From: Tidjanibacter sp.
Lineage (GTDB): Bacteria; Bacteroidota; Bacteroidia; Bacteroidales; Rikenellaceae
Assembly: GCA_017503805.1 (NCBI GenBank)
Contig: JAFVSJ010000013.1
Coordinates: 62,001 to 126,000, forward strand
Direction: 5' to 3'
Length of the DNA: 64,000 nucleotides
This document shows, piece by piece, positions 1-9,442 of this stretch (position 1 is the first letter of the stretch; each line of letters starts with the position of its first letter). The notes beneath the pieces were generated by a model. It had not been told where the DNA came from, did not search any database, and was given only the letters and a program-made list of their open reading frames with translations. The translations under genes and the position numbers were made by a program.

Positions 1-83
1 GCTATGCGCTCCCAATCACGACCGCAGCGGCCGCTACCCGAAAGCAGATTGACGATGGCGAGCCATCTGTTGTTCTTGTTCAT
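1..83 (-). CDS. Diacylglycerol kinase family protein, N-terminal fragment
   Basis: An ATG at 83-81 opens a frame that runs without a stop to the window edge, giving 27 complete codons. The peptide begins MNKNNRWLAIVNLLSGSGR, followed by a Trp about eight residues later. This matches the usual start of the DAGK catalytic domain (hydrophobic strand, VNPxSGxG nucleotide-binding loop, then Trp), with Leu where Pro is usual. Enzymes of this family phosphorylate diacylglycerol or related lipids at the membrane. The gene is on the same strand as pepD, 211 bases downstream of its stop. The rest lies outside the window, so the assignment depends on this short N-terminus. Confidence 0.55.
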   Translation of the reverse strand, partial: MNKNNRWLAIVNLLSGSGRCGRDWERI

Positions 84-195
84 TCTTCATTTATTTTGCG
101 TGGGTGAAGTAGCCTTATGGGGGCCTTATTTTCTTGGTTTCGGGCTTATTGTGCAGGCTTTGTGGTACCTACTCACGCTATTCTACTTTGTGCAA

Positions 196-229
196 CCACG
201 GTGCGGGACTTTTCGTTCCGGCACCGTGG
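196..229. other. Intergenic hairpin between pepD and the DAGK-like gene
   Basis: CCACGGTGC at 196-204 pairs perfectly with GCACCGTGG at 221-229, and the stem extends inward with G/C pairs. No T-run follows on either strand, so it is not a classic intrinsic terminator. The rest of 84-294 holds only a weak ATTGCG/CGCAAT pair (244-280) and no convincing gene or promoter. Confidence 0.5.
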
Positions 230-294
230 GCACTTGAGTGTCTATTGCGGGGATGCTCTTTTGAGGAGTACCCACGCAATTATTTAAGGGGCTA

Positions 295-1758
295 CTATTT
301 CTCGGGAGCGTGCTCGAGAGTGTAGCAGAGATAGTTGTAGAATTTCTCTACCGAGGCGATGTTCACCTTCTCATCGGGCGAGTGGGGATAGCAGATGGTA
401 GGACCGCAGGAGATCATATCCATCTTGGGATATACGCCACCGATGATGCCGCACTCCAAACCGGCGTGGATAGCCATCACTGCGGGCTCCTTGCCATAGA
501 GAGCCTTGTAGCCCTCTTTCATAGTGTGGAGGATAGGCGACTCGGGATTGGGGTTCCAACCGTCGTATGCACCCGAGAGTTTCACGCTTGCACCTGCCAT
601 CTCACAGATGGTTTTCATCTGCTGTGCGAGCTCCTCTTTCTCGCTGCGTACGGAGCTGCGGAGCAGGCACATAATGGTGAATTTACCCTTCTCCGATACC
701 ACCCTTGCGAGGTTGGTCGAGGTCTGTACGAGGCCGGGCATAGTGGTGCTCATCTTGGCGATGCCGTTGGGCAGACCTACTACTGCATCGATGAGGTCCT
801 GAGTGTCGAAGATGTCGATGCACTTCGAGGGGCATTTAACAGGGATTGCTTTGAAGCTGATGCTGTCCTCTACGCCCTTGTATTCGGTCTGATAGAGTTT
901 CTCGTAGCGTTTAACGGCTGCGAGGAACTTCTTCTCATACTGTTTGAGCACGGCTACGGTAGCGAATGCCTCGCGGGGAATAGCGTTGCGGAGGCCGCCG
1001 CCATCGATATCACAGAGCAAGATGCCGAACTTGTCGGTGAAGGTCTTGAGGAAACGGCAGAGGAGCTTGTTGGAGTTAGCCCTCTGGAGGATAATCTCCA
1101 TACCGGAGTGACCACCCTTGAGACCTTTAATCTCGAGTCGGTAGCCACTGAAATCGCTCTTGATGATGCGACCGGTGCCGTAACGCATAGTGGCGTTGAA
1201 GTCAAGACCACCTGCGCAACCAACGTAGAGTTCTCCCTCGGTCTCGGAGTCGAGGTTGAGGAGAATTTCACCTTTGAGCATACCTGCTTTCAGACCGAAT
1301 GCACCGTCCATACCGGTCTCCTCGGTTGCGGTGAAGAGAGCCTCGATGGGGCCGTGTTTGAGGTTATTGTCCTCGAGGATAGCCATCATAGCTGCGATAC
1401 CGATACCGTTGTCAGCGCCGAGGGTGGTACCGTCTGCGGTTACCCAGTCACCGTCGATGTAAGCCTCGATAGCGTCGGTGTCGAAGTTGAACTCTTTATC
1501 GGAGTTTTTCTGGGGTACCATATCAACGTGGGCCTGAAGAACGATGGTCTTGCGGTTCTCCATACCGGGGGTTGCGGGTTTGCGAACGAGGATGTTGGTA
1601 GCCTCATCCATAGTGTATTCCAGACCGAGACCTTTCACAAATTCGATGATGTAGTTGCGCGCTGCCTCTTCGTTGTGCGAGGGGCGGGGGCACTTGGTCA
1701 GGCCTTCAAAATTTTTCCAAACCGCTGCGGGAGCGAGTTTCGACAGATTTTTGTCCAT
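295..1758 (-). CDS. pepD: Xaa-His dipeptidase (aminoacyl-histidine dipeptidase, M20C)
   Basis: Cytosolic di-zinc peptidase of 487 residues that hydrolyses Xaa-His dipeptides such as carnosine; the length is typical for PepD. Metal and catalytic motifs are intact: QAHVDMV with His77 and Asp79, GADNGIG with the bridging Asp116, and ATEETGMDGA with Glu146/Glu147. The frame is open upstream to a GTG at 1824. I chose the ATG at 1758 because the family begins with MDKNLSKLAP-like sequence and the upstream 22 residues are low-complexity and Lys/Asn-rich. It lies 68 bases downstream of phoH on the same strand. Confidence 0.93.
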   Translation of the reverse strand: MDKNLSKLAPAAVWKNFEGLTKCPRPSHNEEAARNYIIEFVKGLGLEYTMDEATNILVRKPATPGMENRKTIVLQAHVDMVPQKNSDKEFNFDTDAIEAYIDGDWVTADGTTLGADNGIGIAAMMAILEDNNLKHGPIEALFTATEETGMDGAFGLKAGMLKGEILLNLDSETEGELYVGCAGGLDFNATMRYGTGRIIKSDFSGYRLEIKGLKGGHSGMEIILQRANSNKLLCRFLKTFTDKFGILLCDIDGGGLRNAIPREAFATVAVLKQYEKKFLAAVKRYEKLYQTEYKGVEDSISFKAIPVKCPSKCIDIFDTQDLIDAVVGLPNGIAKMSTTMPGLVQTSTNLARVVSEKGKFTIMCLLRSSVRSEKEELAQQMKTICEMAGASVKLSGAYDGWNPNPESPILHTMKEGYKALYGKEPAVMAIHAGLECGIIGGVYPKMDMISCGPTICYPHSPDEKVNIASVEKFYNYLCYTLEHAPEK

Positions 1759-1826
1759 AGTATTGATTAGTTTTAGTGTGTTTTTTATGGTGTTTCGTTT
1801 GTTTTCTTCAGCTTTGCGAATCACCC

Positions 1827-2801
1827 CTACTCCTCTTGTTCTTCGCTTGTGTCTCGGGCGGCTTTGTCGCCGTCGAATGCCCTGACGATGCGGCTCACAA
1901 GAGCGTGGCGGATGATGTCTTTGTTGTCGAACTCCACTATGCCGATGCCCTCAATCTTGCGTAACATCTCCACAGCTCTTGCAAGTCCCGAATCGCTCTT
2001 CTTGGGGAGGTCAATCTGGGTGAGGTCACCTGTGACGATGAATTTGGCATTGCGGCCCATACGCGTCAGAAACATTTTTATCTGCGGTAGGGTGGTGTTC
2101 TGTGCCTCGTCGAGTATGACGAAGGCATTGTCGAGAGTGCGGCCTCGCATATAGGCCAGCGGTGCAATCTGCACCACACCCTCTTCAATGAATTTCTGCA
2201 ACTTGGCGGGCGGAATCATATCGTTCAGCGCGTCATAGAGCGGTTGCAGATAGGGATCGAGTTTCTCCTTGAGGTCGCCCGGGAGGAAACCGAGTCTTTC
2301 GCCGGCCTCCACTGCGGGTCGGGTGAGGATGATGCGCTTGACCTCTCGGTTTTTTAGCGCACCCACGGCGAGAGCTATAGCTGTGTAGGTTTTACCGCTA
2401 CCTGCGGGACCTACGGCTATTAGCAGGTCGTTGTCTTTGTATAGTTCAACGAGTTTTTGTTGGTTTTTAGTGCGTGCCTTGACGATGAGTCCGTTGTTGC
2501 CGTAGACAATCACGTCGGCATCAGCCGGTTGATTTTCCGCGGAGGGGAGTCCACCTTGGAATATTTGGTTGACCACACTCACGGATATGTGGCCATACTT
2601 GTTGTAGTACAGCTCCAGCTCGCTCAACTTCTCTTGGAGCCTAACTATCTCCTCTTCGTTGCCGATTGCTTTTATGGCGTTGCCTCGCGCAACGAGTTTG
2701 AGTTTAGGAAAAAGGTCGCAAATCCTGTTGAAATTAGAATTTGCGACCCCATAGAAGTCGAGAAGCTCAATACCTTCGATAGATATGCTCTTCTCTGCCA
2801 T
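1827..2801 (-). CDS. phoH: PhoH-like ATPase
   Basis: Cytosolic NTPase of 324 residues of the PhoH/PhoL family, commonly linked to RNA metabolism; its exact substrate is unknown. Walker A is GPAGSGKT at about residues 131-138. A Walker B-like FVILDEAQNTT and a sensor-like FIVTGDLTQIDLP follow. The start is the ATG at 2801 (MAEKSISIEG); an in-frame TTG six codons upstream is less likely. The C-terminus is acidic (TSEEQEE). The gene precedes pepD and follows an outer-membrane barrel gene whose start lies beyond 2829. Confidence 0.92.
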   Translation of the reverse strand: MAEKSISIEGIELLDFYGVANSNFNRICDLFPKLKLVARGNAIKAIGNEEEIVRLQEKLSELELYYNKYGHISVSVVNQIFQGGLPSAENQPADADVIVYGNNGLIVKARTKNQQKLVELYKDNDLLIAVGPAGSGKTYTAIALAVGALKNREVKRIILTRPAVEAGERLGFLPGDLKEKLDPYLQPLYDALNDMIPPAKLQKFIEEGVVQIAPLAYMRGRTLDNAFVILDEAQNTTLPQIKMFLTRMGRNAKFIVTGDLTQIDLPKKSDSGLARAVEMLRKIEGIGIVEFDNKDIIRHALVSRIVRAFDGDKAARDTSEEQEE

Positions 2802-2828
2802 TAATATTTGGTTGCTCAATAGAATCTA

Positions 2829-3467
2829 TTAGAACATTACACCGAGCGATACGTACCAAGTGCTGGTCTCGCCGTTGATGTTGTCGAAGTTGAAGAGCTC
2901 ACCAATGTTATTAGGCTCGCAACCCTCTTTCCAACCACCGAGGTAGCGGAAGTCAACCATAATGAAGTTGAAGAGGTCGATACCTGCGCCTGCTGCCCAA
3001 GTGTAGCTAACGTCCTGCCAGTTGATAGCAGCTGCGTTCTCGCTGTTGAGGGTAGCGTTGGAGTTGAACTTAACGATAGGACCAGCCTGTACGCGAGCGT
3101 TGAAGAGACCGAGGTCCATACCAACACCTGCCATTACGGGGAGGCTGAGCTCATTGAGTGCTACATCTTTGATCTCTACCTCGCCTGCCTCATTTTTGAG
3201 GTCACCCTGCTGCCAGTTGTACATAATCTCGGGCTGGAGGTGGAGCGAGAAGATCGAGATGGGGAGATTGAAACGGAACATAAGACCTGCGTTGTAGCCC
3301 ATAGCGCCATCGAATACGCCCTGGAGGCTCTCGCTGTCCATCTCAACATTTGCTGCGGTCGAAGTCAGACCTGCTTTGGCACCAAACCAGAAGAATTTGT
3401 GGCTCTGTGCGTTCACGGTAGTGATTGCGAGAAGTGCAACGGCTACCATCATAATTACTCTCTTCAT
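2829..3467 (-). CDS. Small outer-membrane beta-barrel protein (PorT-like)
   Basis: Predicted secreted protein of 212 residues. A signal peptide (MKRVIMMVAVALLAITTVNA) ends before Gln. The rest alternates Gly and aromatic residues in beta-strand periodicity (FWFGAKAGLT, LQPEIMYNWQQGDL, WAAGAGIDLFNF) and ends in an aromatic strand, WYVSLGVMF. This is typical of the eight-stranded outer_membrane_beta-barrel/PorT-like family of Bacteroidetes. An ATG twelve codons upstream (3503) is also in frame, but the signal peptide favours 3467. A related gene lies directly upstream at 3611-4264; the two are probably ancient paralogues. Cargo or function is unknown. Confidence 0.85.
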   Translation of the reverse strand: MKRVIMMVAVALLAITTVNAQSHKFFWFGAKAGLTSTAANVEMDSESLQGVFDGAMGYNAGLMFRFNLPISIFSLHLQPEIMYNWQQGDLKNEAGEVEIKDVALNELSLPVMAGVGMDLGLFNARVQAGPIVKFNSNATLNSENAAAINWQDVSYTWAAGAGIDLFNFIMVDFRYLGGWKEGCEPNNIGELFNFDNINGETSTWYVSLGVMF

Positions 3468-3530
3468 AACGTTTACTTTGGTATTAGTTTTTGTTGTTTG
3501 CATTTAGCAAAGTTGGTTTATCCCTCGGGG

Positions 3531-3538
3531 CAAAGATA
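3531..3538 (-). promoter_or_regulatory. Bacteroidetes -7 box for the barrel gene
   Basis: The minus strand reads TATCTTTG, a match to TAnnTTTG, 64 bases upstream of the chosen start. A TTG lies 12 rather than about 20 bases upstream, so only the -7 element is convincing. Confidence 0.45.
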
Positions 3539-3610
3539 GTAATAATTTGTCAACTACCTAATTTTCCCTCAATTAAACCATCTATTTCGGTTATTTTGTT
3601 CCCTTTTATG

Positions 3611-4264
3611 TTAGAATACGACACCGATACTGAGATTCCAGCTCGTACGGTTGGGGTCGATGCTGCCCGCCAAATCTTCGGTATTCACCTCGCCGTTGGT
3701 GAAGTTGCCGTTGTAGCGAACCTCTGCGATGAAGGAGAGGAGTTTCACGCCCAGACCGGCAGTCCAACTCACTTTAGGCTCTTTGTAGGCACCTATGAAA
3801 TCCTCTTCGGTCAGGTCCTTGAATCCCTTCTCGGAGGAGATCGCAAATACAGGACCGGCATTTACGCGTACGTTGGCAAGGCTACCGAGTCCGAACTCGA
3901 AACCCAACAATACGGGCAGGTCAATGTAGCGATGAGTCTCCACCTCTTCCTCTTTTTCGTTACCCAAGATGGCGTCGAGGTCTACGCTGGGCAGTTTGAT
4001 AGTGGTGTTGGTGTACTGCAGCTCGGGCTGGAGATAGAAGGGAAGTTTTGGGATGTTTATGCGAGCAAACAGGGTTCCGGTCCAACCGGTACCCTCGGCT
4101 TTGATAGCATCGGAAATCTCTGCGCTCGAGGTGGGAATGTGCTCACTCGAGGAGATAATACCAATGCGGGCACCCACGTTGAGAATGCCCAAAATGTTGT
4201 TGTTTGCATTGGCTGCAACGATGGTGCAGATAGCTGCCACGGCAGTCAGAATGAGTTTTTTCAT
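3611..4264 (-). CDS. Small outer-membrane beta-barrel protein (paralogue)
   Basis: A 217-residue protein with a clear signal peptide (MKKLILTAVAAICTIVAANA). Beta-barrel signatures follow: VGARIGIISS, FYLQPELQYTNTT, VNAGPVFAIS, WTAGLGVKLL and the terminal WNLSIGVVF. It shares architecture with the gene at 2829-3467, including a conserved V(R)xNAGP(V/I) strand, suggesting an old duplication. The acidic loop EKEEEVE near residue 105 is probably surface exposed or periplasmic. It is expected to be an eight-strand barrel in the outer membrane; no ligand can be named. Confidence 0.85.
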   Translation of the reverse strand: MKKLILTAVAAICTIVAANANNNILGILNVGARIGIISSSEHIPTSSAEISDAIKAEGTGWTGTLFARINIPKLPFYLQPELQYTNTTIKLPSVDLDAILGNEKEEEVETHRYIDLPVLLGFEFGLGSLANVRVNAGPVFAISSEKGFKDLTEEDFIGAYKEPKVSWTAGLGVKLLSFIAEVRYNGNFTNGEVNTEDLAGSIDPNRTSWNLSIGVVF

Positions 4265-4311
4265 AGTGTATTTGGAGTTTGATTATGTTACCTATATATT
4301 ATTATACGCCA

Positions 4312-4379
4312 CAAAGATAGTATATAATATTCAAAAATGATGCAAAAAGCGTTTTTTTTCGCAAAGTTCCTTATCTTTG
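4312..4379. promoter_or_regulatory. Divergent -7 boxes for the barrel gene (minus) and der (plus)
   Basis: TATCTTTG occurs on the minus strand at 4319-4312, 48 bases before the barrel start, and on the plus strand at 4372-4379, 25 bases before der. Both match TAnnTTTG. A good -33 TTG at the usual spacing is not obvious for either. Confidence 0.5.
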
Positions 4380-4403
4380 CGGGCAAATTAATCGAATATT
4401 ACT

Positions 4404-5705
4404 ATGAGTTTAGTCGCAATAGTTGGACGACCCAATGTGGGTAAGAGTACATTTTTCAACCGTCTAGTGGGTATGCGTCAGGCCATCGTAGACTCTACGG
4501 CCGGCACTACGCGTGACCGTCACTATGGCAAAACCGATTGGAACGGACGTGAGTTCTCACTCATCGACACGGGTGGCTACTCGGTGGGTAGCGACGATGC
4601 CTTCGAGGAGGAGATTCGCAAGCAGGTGCATTTGGCCATCGACGAGGCAGACCTCATCCTCTTTATGGTGGAGGTGTCGACCGGTATCACTGACCTCGAC
4701 CAGATGGTGGCCGATGTCTTGCGTCGTAGCAAGAAACCCAGTCTGTTGGTTGTCAATAAGGTAGATAACTACGAACTTATCTACGGCTCCAACGAGTTTT
4801 ATGCTCTCGGCCTTGGCGATCCCTACTGCATTAGCTCTATGAGTGGTAGCGGTACGGGCGACCTTATGGACAAGATTGTGGAGATGCTGCCCGAGGATAA
4901 ACCCGAGGTGGAGGAGAACCTGCCCCGCATCACTATCGTAGGCCGTCCTAATGTTGGCAAATCGTCGCTCACCAACGCACTGCTTGGTACCGAACGCAAC
5001 ATTGTGACTAATATTGCCGGCACTACACGTGACAGCATTAATACCCGATACAACAAATATGGCCTCGACTTCTACCTTGTAGACACCGCAGGTCTGCGTA
5101 AGAAGGGTAAGGTGACAGAGGACCTTGAGTTCTATTCGGTTATGCGCTCCATTCGCGCTATTGAGAACTCCGATGTGTGCGTGCTGATGCTCGATGCTCG
5201 TCAGGGTATCGAGTCGCAGGATATGAATATCTTTTCGCTCATTGTGAGGAATAAGAAAGGCTGTGTAATCGTGGTCAATAAGTGGGATTTGATTGAGAAG
5301 GGCAATAACACTATGAAGGAGTGGCGTGAGGCTCTACTTTCCAAGCTTGCACCCTTCAATGATGTGCCCATCATCTTCACCTCAGTTATCAATAAGCAGC
5401 GAATTATGGATGTACTCCAGACTGCTGTGAAGGTCTATGAGGCTCGAGCAAGACGCATCTCCACGAGCGAACTCAACGAGTATCTGCTCCCCATCATCGA
5501 GGAGACACCTCCTCCTATGACCAAGGGTAAATACATCAGAATCAAGTATGTAACCCAGCTTCCCACTGTGACACCCTCGTTTGCATTCTTTGTGAACTTG
5601 CCCCAATATATACGAGATCACTATCGCCGATTCTTGGAGAATAAGATTAGGGAACATTGGGATTTCTGCGGTGTGCCGATGCAAATCTACTTCCGCCAGA
5701 AATAG
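4404..5705 (+). CDS. der: Ribosome-assembly GTPase Der (EngA)
   Basis: Tandem-GTPase factor of 433 residues needed for 50S subunit maturation. Two G domains are visible: G1 GRPNVGKST at 8-16 with DTGG and NKVD, then a second G1 GRPNVGKSS at 180-188 with DTAG and NKWD. A C-terminal KH-like domain follows, ending in [16 protein letters not shown]. Full length and typical. The start is the first ATG after a TATCTTTG promoter box. A BASS-type transporter follows after 34 bases, probably on the same transcript. Confidence 0.97.
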   Translation: MSLVAIVGRPNVGKSTFFNRLVGMRQAIVDSTAGTTRDRHYGKTDWNGREFSLIDTGGYSVGSDDAFEEEIRKQVHLAIDEADLILFMVEVSTGITDLDQMVADVLRRSKKPSLLVVNKVDNYELIYGSNEFYALGLGDPYCISSMSGSGTGDLMDKIVEMLPEDKPEVEENLPRITIVGRPNVGKSSLTNALLGTERNIVTNIAGTTRDSINTRYNKYGLDFYLVDTAGLRKKGKVTEDLEFYSVMRSIRAIENSDVCVLMLDARQGIESQDMNIFSLIVRNKKGCVIVVNKWDLIEKGNNTMKEWREALLSKLAPFNDVPIIFTSVINKQRIMDVLQTAVKVYEARARRISTSELNEYLLPIIEETPPPMTKGKYIRIKYVTQLPTVTPSFAFFVNLPQYIRDHYRRFLENKIREHWDFCGVPMQIYFRQK

Positions 5706-5739
5706 AGGCCCGAGAACACTTTTTTAGCCCTGCGAGAGG

Positions 5740-6642
5740 ATGAATCCGAATGTGAGGAGCTGGTCAATGCCTGTGGCGATGGTTGTGGGTGCATTGTTCC
5801 ACGATACCATCGATGGGCTTGATGTGTTGTCACCGTGGCTTATTGCTGCGATGCTCTTCGTTACCTTTACGCGAGTTAAGGCATCCGAACTCAAAATTGA
5901 ACGTCTGCATTATGGCCAACTTGCTGTCCAATTCATCGGCAGCTTGTTGGTCTATTTGCTTTTGCGCTTTTGTGGTGTCAATGAGATTATCTGTCAGGGA
6001 GCACTCATCTGCGTGCTGGTTCCTACGGCTATGGCATCGGTTGTCGTGGGCGGAATGTTGGGAGCCAATGTCACCACGATGACAACCTTCACTCTGCTCT
6101 CCAATATGCTGATGGCGCTTGTCGCACCGGTTGTATTCTCTTTTGTGGGTACACATACGGAGCTGCCTTTCTTGACCTCTTTCTGGCTGGTGTTCAGACG
6201 ATTGTTGCTGCTCGTGGTGTTGCCTTTCTTGCTCTCGCAGCTGCTTGGCAGGTGGGCACCACGTGCGTTTGAGTATGTTCGCTCCCACCAATCGTGGTCG
6301 TTCTATCTATGGATTGTCTCGCTCACCATCCTGATGGCATCCACGACCACTTTCATTCTTGCACAGCCGAGCGAGAATGTCAATTTGGAGATATGGCTTG
6401 CAGTTGCGGCAATAGTACTATGTGTGAGTCAGTTTGCTGTGGGAAGGGCTCTTGGCCGCCGCTGTGGGGATGTTGCGGCGGGAGGTCAGTCGGTGGGCCA
6501 GAAGAACACTCTGCTTGCCATTTTGCTTGCACAGAGCTACCTCCACCCGCTCTCTTCGGTTGCCCCTGCTGCCTACATTGTCTGCCAAAACATTATCAAT
6601 AGTTGGCAACTATCGCGTAACTCCAAGAAGAGAGATAAATAA
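5740..6642 (+). CDS. BASS (bile acid:sodium symporter) family transporter
   Basis: Polytopic inner-membrane protein of 300 residues with about nine hydrophobic helices. Features match the bile acid:sodium symporter/arsenite-permease superfamily: the early SPWLIAAMLFVTF helix, the polar-interrupted LVPTAMASVVVGGMLGAN segment, and the C-terminal GQKNTLLAILLAQSYLHP stretch. The substrate cannot be told from sequence; many Bacteroidetes members are annotated only as transporters. It follows der by 34 bases and ends just before a bidirectional terminator, so der and this gene probably form one transcript. Confidence 0.75.
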   Translation: MNPNVRSWSMPVAMVVGALFHDTIDGLDVLSPWLIAAMLFVTFTRVKASELKIERLHYGQLAVQFIGSLLVYLLLRFCGVNEIICQGALICVLVPTAMASVVVGGMLGANVTTMTTFTLLSNMLMALVAPVVFSFVGTHTELPFLTSFWLVFRRLLLLVVLPFLLSQLLGRWAPRAFEYVRSHQSWSFYLWIVSLTILMASTTTFILAQPSENVNLEIWLAVAAIVLCVSQFAVGRALGRRCGDVAAGGQSVGQKNTLLAILLAQSYLHPLSSVAPAAYIVCQNIINSWQLSRNSKKRDK

Positions 6643-6670
6643 CCATTACTCCGTCTATGGACCGATAATC

Positions 6671-6707
6671 AAAGAGCGCAACCAACTTGCTGTTGGTTGC
6701 GCTCTTT
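6671..6707. terminator. Bidirectional intrinsic terminator between the transporter and pheT
   Basis: A perfect 16-bp stem AAAGAGCGCAACCAAC (6671-6686) with GTTGGTTGCGCTCTTT (6692-6707) and a 5-base loop. A/T ends on both sides suit convergent termination. Confidence 0.85.
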
Positions 6708-6727
6708 GTCTTGCGGGAGAAATTTCC

Positions 6728-9190
6728 CTATCGAATCGAAGCGCCAGCCTTTTTGGCAAATGCGTCGATGAGTTTGTTCATTGTATTCTCGATTGTCTTG
6801 TCATCGAGGGTTTTGCTCTCATCCTGAAGGATAAATCCGAGTGCGTATGATTTCTTGCCCTCTGCCTTGAGTTTGTCATCGCAGTAGACATCAAAGAGGG
6901 TAACATCCTTGAGCAACTTCTTCTCGGTTTGGAAAGCAACCTGACGCAACTCTGCGTAGGTGACAGCCTCACCAACGAGCAGTGCAAGGTCGCGCTTCAC
7001 TGCGGGGAACTTGGGCAACTCGCGTGCGGTCACTTTGTGCTTGCGGGTATATTTGAGCAAAGTGTCGAAATCGATGTCGAGGAAATATACCTCACTCTTG
7101 ATGTCGAACCTCTTGCGAACCTTGGGCGAAACGGTGCAAATCTGCAACAACTCCTTGTTGCCGGCCTTGAGGCTCAATCCCTCGGAGTAGAGCTCATTGG
7201 CTACAGCCTCGCTGCGGAGGGTGTAGATGTCCATACCGAAACGGCGCAAAATCTTCTCGGCTACGGCTTTGAGGCTGAAGAAGTTGCTGCCCTCTGCCTT
7301 GCGATTCCACGAGGCGAGAGTCTGGCTTCCTGCGATGGCTACCGAGAGACGGAAACTCTCCGAGTAGGGGGCCAAACCACCCTCTTCTTGTTTGCTGCTA
7401 TCGAACGAATAGGTGTTGCCGAATTCGTAGATTTTTATGCTCTGTGCCTTACGGTTTACGTTGAGCTCAACAACCTCGAGGAGTCCGTAGAGCAGGGTTT
7501 GACGCATCACGCCGAGATCTGCACTCAGAGGGTTCATAATCTTCACACACTGCTCGGCGGGGAATACCTCCGAGTTCTCGTAGTAGCTGCTCTTGGAGAG
7601 GGAGTTGTTCATCACCTCTGCGAATCCGCAGGCCGAGAGCATATCGCTGACCATATTGCGGAGCTTGTCGCGGTTGGGCTTCTGCTCATAGGAGATGGTC
7701 GAGTTGACGTGCTCGGGAATTTCCACGTTGTTGTATCCGTAGATGCGAAGAATCTCCTCCACCAAGTCGGCAGGACGCTGAACATCAACCCTATATGCAG
7801 GTACTTTCACCGAGAGTCCCTCCTCGCGCTCCTCTACAATCTCTATTTCGAGGTCGCGGAGAATCTCGCGGATGGTCTCATTGCCAATCTTCTTACCGAT
7901 GAGGTTGTCGATATAGTCGTAGGTGATGTCGATTGCAAAGGGTGCCACGGGTGCGGGATAGATGTCTGTAATTTCAGAGGTGATCTCACCACCGGCAAGC
8001 TCCTTGATGAGCAGCGCTGCACGTTTGAGCGCATAGACGGTGATGTTGGGGTCTATGCCGCGCTCGAATCGGAACGAAGCATCGGTCGAGAGAGCGTGGC
8101 GCTTTGCACTCTTGCGCACCCATACGGGGTTGAAGTAGGCGCTCTCGAGGAATACGTTGGTCGTCTCTTCGCTCACACCCGAGTGCTCTCCGCCAAAGAC
8201 GCCTGCGATACACATAGGCTTCTCGGCATCGCAAATCATCAGGTCTGCATCCGAGAGGGTACGCTCAACACCATCGAGAGTGCGGAACTTGGTACCTGCG
8301 GGACAAGTGCGCACTACCACCTGATTGCCTGCGATGCGGTCGGCATCGAAGGAGTGAAGGGGCTGGCAGAGCTCGTGGAGAACGTAGTTGGTCACGTCTA
8401 CAACGTTGTTTTTGGGGTTGATGCCGATGGCCCTCAGTGCGTTCTGCAACCATTGGGGCGAGGGCGCTACCTTCACACCCGAGATGTTGATGCCTGCATA
8501 GCGGGGGGCTGCCTCGCTGTTCTCAACCCTCACTGCAGTTACGCGAGAGGTGTTGTCCACCTTGAAATCATCCACCGAGGGGAGTACCAACTCTGCCTTG
8601 CGGCCCTGCGAACGCAGATAGGCTGCCAGGTCGCGAGCCACACCGTAGTGCGATGCTGCATCAATACGGTTGGGAGTCAGGCCGATAACTAAGCGGTAGT
8701 CGTTCGAGAGTTTGAGATACTCCAATGCAGGAGTGCCGGGAATGGCATTCTCATCGAGCTCCATAATGCCCTCGTGCGAGGTTCCGATGCCGAGCTCGTC
8801 CTCTGCGCAGAGCATTCCGAGTGACTCTACGCCGCGGATTTTGCTACGTTTGATTTTGAATACCTCCTCCGAGTTGATGGGGTGGAGCTCTGCGCCCACG
8901 GTTGCGCACATAACCTTGAGTCCTTTGCGACAGTTTGCTGCACCGCAGACGATGCCGAGAGGCTCACCTGTGCCCACATCTACTGTGGTGATGTGGAGGT
9001 GGTCGGAGTCGGGATGGTCTTCGCAGGTGAGCACTTCACCTACGACCACACCTTTGAGGCCGCCTTTGACTGCTTCGAGTTTCTCGAAGTCTTCGATTTC
9101 GAGTCCGATGTCGGTGAGAATAACCGAGGCCTCTTCGGGGGTAAGGTCGCTCTTCAGATAGTTCTGGAGCCAATTGAAAGAGATATTCAT
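6728..9190 (-). CDS. pheT: Phenylalanyl-tRNA synthetase beta subunit
   Basis: Beta chain of 820 residues of the (alpha-beta)2 bacterial PheRS, which charges tRNA-Phe. The order is typical: N-terminal domain starting MNISFNWLQNYLKSDL, tRNA-binding EMAP-like domain (VVGEVLTCEDHPDSDHLHIT), B3/4 editing domain, B5 domain, a catalytic-like core (YGYNNVEIPE), and a C-terminal anticodon-binding FDX-ACB domain (LPKFPAVKRDLALLV). Full length. pheS is not in the window, so the two subunits are unlinked here. It ends convergently to the transporter gene. Confidence 0.97.
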   Translation of the reverse strand: MNISFNWLQNYLKSDLTPEEASVILTDIGLEIEDFEKLEAVKGGLKGVVVGEVLTCEDHPDSDHLHITTVDVGTGEPLGIVCGAANCRKGLKVMCATVGAELHPINSEEVFKIKRSKIRGVESLGMLCAEDELGIGTSHEGIMELDENAIPGTPALEYLKLSNDYRLVIGLTPNRIDAASHYGVARDLAAYLRSQGRKAELVLPSVDDFKVDNTSRVTAVRVENSEAAPRYAGINISGVKVAPSPQWLQNALRAIGINPKNNVVDVTNYVLHELCQPLHSFDADRIAGNQVVVRTCPAGTKFRTLDGVERTLSDADLMICDAEKPMCIAGVFGGEHSGVSEETTNVFLESAYFNPVWVRKSAKRHALSTDASFRFERGIDPNITVYALKRAALLIKELAGGEITSEITDIYPAPVAPFAIDITYDYIDNLIGKKIGNETIREILRDLEIEIVEEREEGLSVKVPAYRVDVQRPADLVEEILRIYGYNNVEIPEHVNSTISYEQKPNRDKLRNMVSDMLSACGFAEVMNNSLSKSSYYENSEVFPAEQCVKIMNPLSADLGVMRQTLLYGLLEVVELNVNRKAQSIKIYEFGNTYSFDSSKQEEGGLAPYSESFRLSVAIAGSQTLASWNRKAEGSNFFSLKAVAEKILRRFGMDIYTLRSEAVANELYSEGLSLKAGNKELLQICTVSPKVRKRFDIKSEVYFLDIDFDTLLKYTRKHKVTARELPKFPAVKRDLALLVGEAVTYAELRQVAFQTEKKLLKDVTLFDVYCDDKLKAEGKKSYALGFILQDESKTLDDKTIENTMNKLIDAFAKKAGASIR

Positions 9191-9365
9191 AGTCGTTTTT
9201 CGTATTTTGTTGTTTTCTATTTCTTGATTTTGTTGGGCAACTTGGAGTCTGCCGTATCAATATGGCCACTTTAGACCAATTAACCTACAAAAATACAATC
9301 GAATTTCGAGAATTGAAAGTCGAAAGTTAAATTTTACATTCTTTACCTCCATTTATTCCCCACCT

Positions 9366-9406
9366 AATACAAAAACAGGCAGCTTCACTTGCGGTGAAAC
9401 TGCCTG
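9366..9406 (-). terminator. Intrinsic terminator of the ACT-domain gene
   Basis: CAGGCAGCTTCAC (9376-9388) pairs with GTGAAACTGCCTG (9394-9406), with one G-U. On the minus strand the stem is followed by TTTTTGTATT, a proper T-run. It lies 37 bases past the ACT gene stop. Confidence 0.85.
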
Positions 9407-9442
9407 CCGATGGGTTGGTGCAAGAGCCTTGTGGCTCTATTT

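Noticed and set aside
4..237. 77-codon plus-strand ORF at the left edge
   Set aside because: Opposite the DAGK-like minus-strand start and spanning an intergenic hairpin; no family features.
310..1770. A 486-codon plus-strand frame opposite pepD
   Set aside because: pepD carries all M20C metal motifs on the minus strand; the plus frame is a shadow.
6929..8692. A 587-codon plus-strand frame inside pheT
   Set aside because: Shadow of pheT; no start signal or domain, and pheT is full length.
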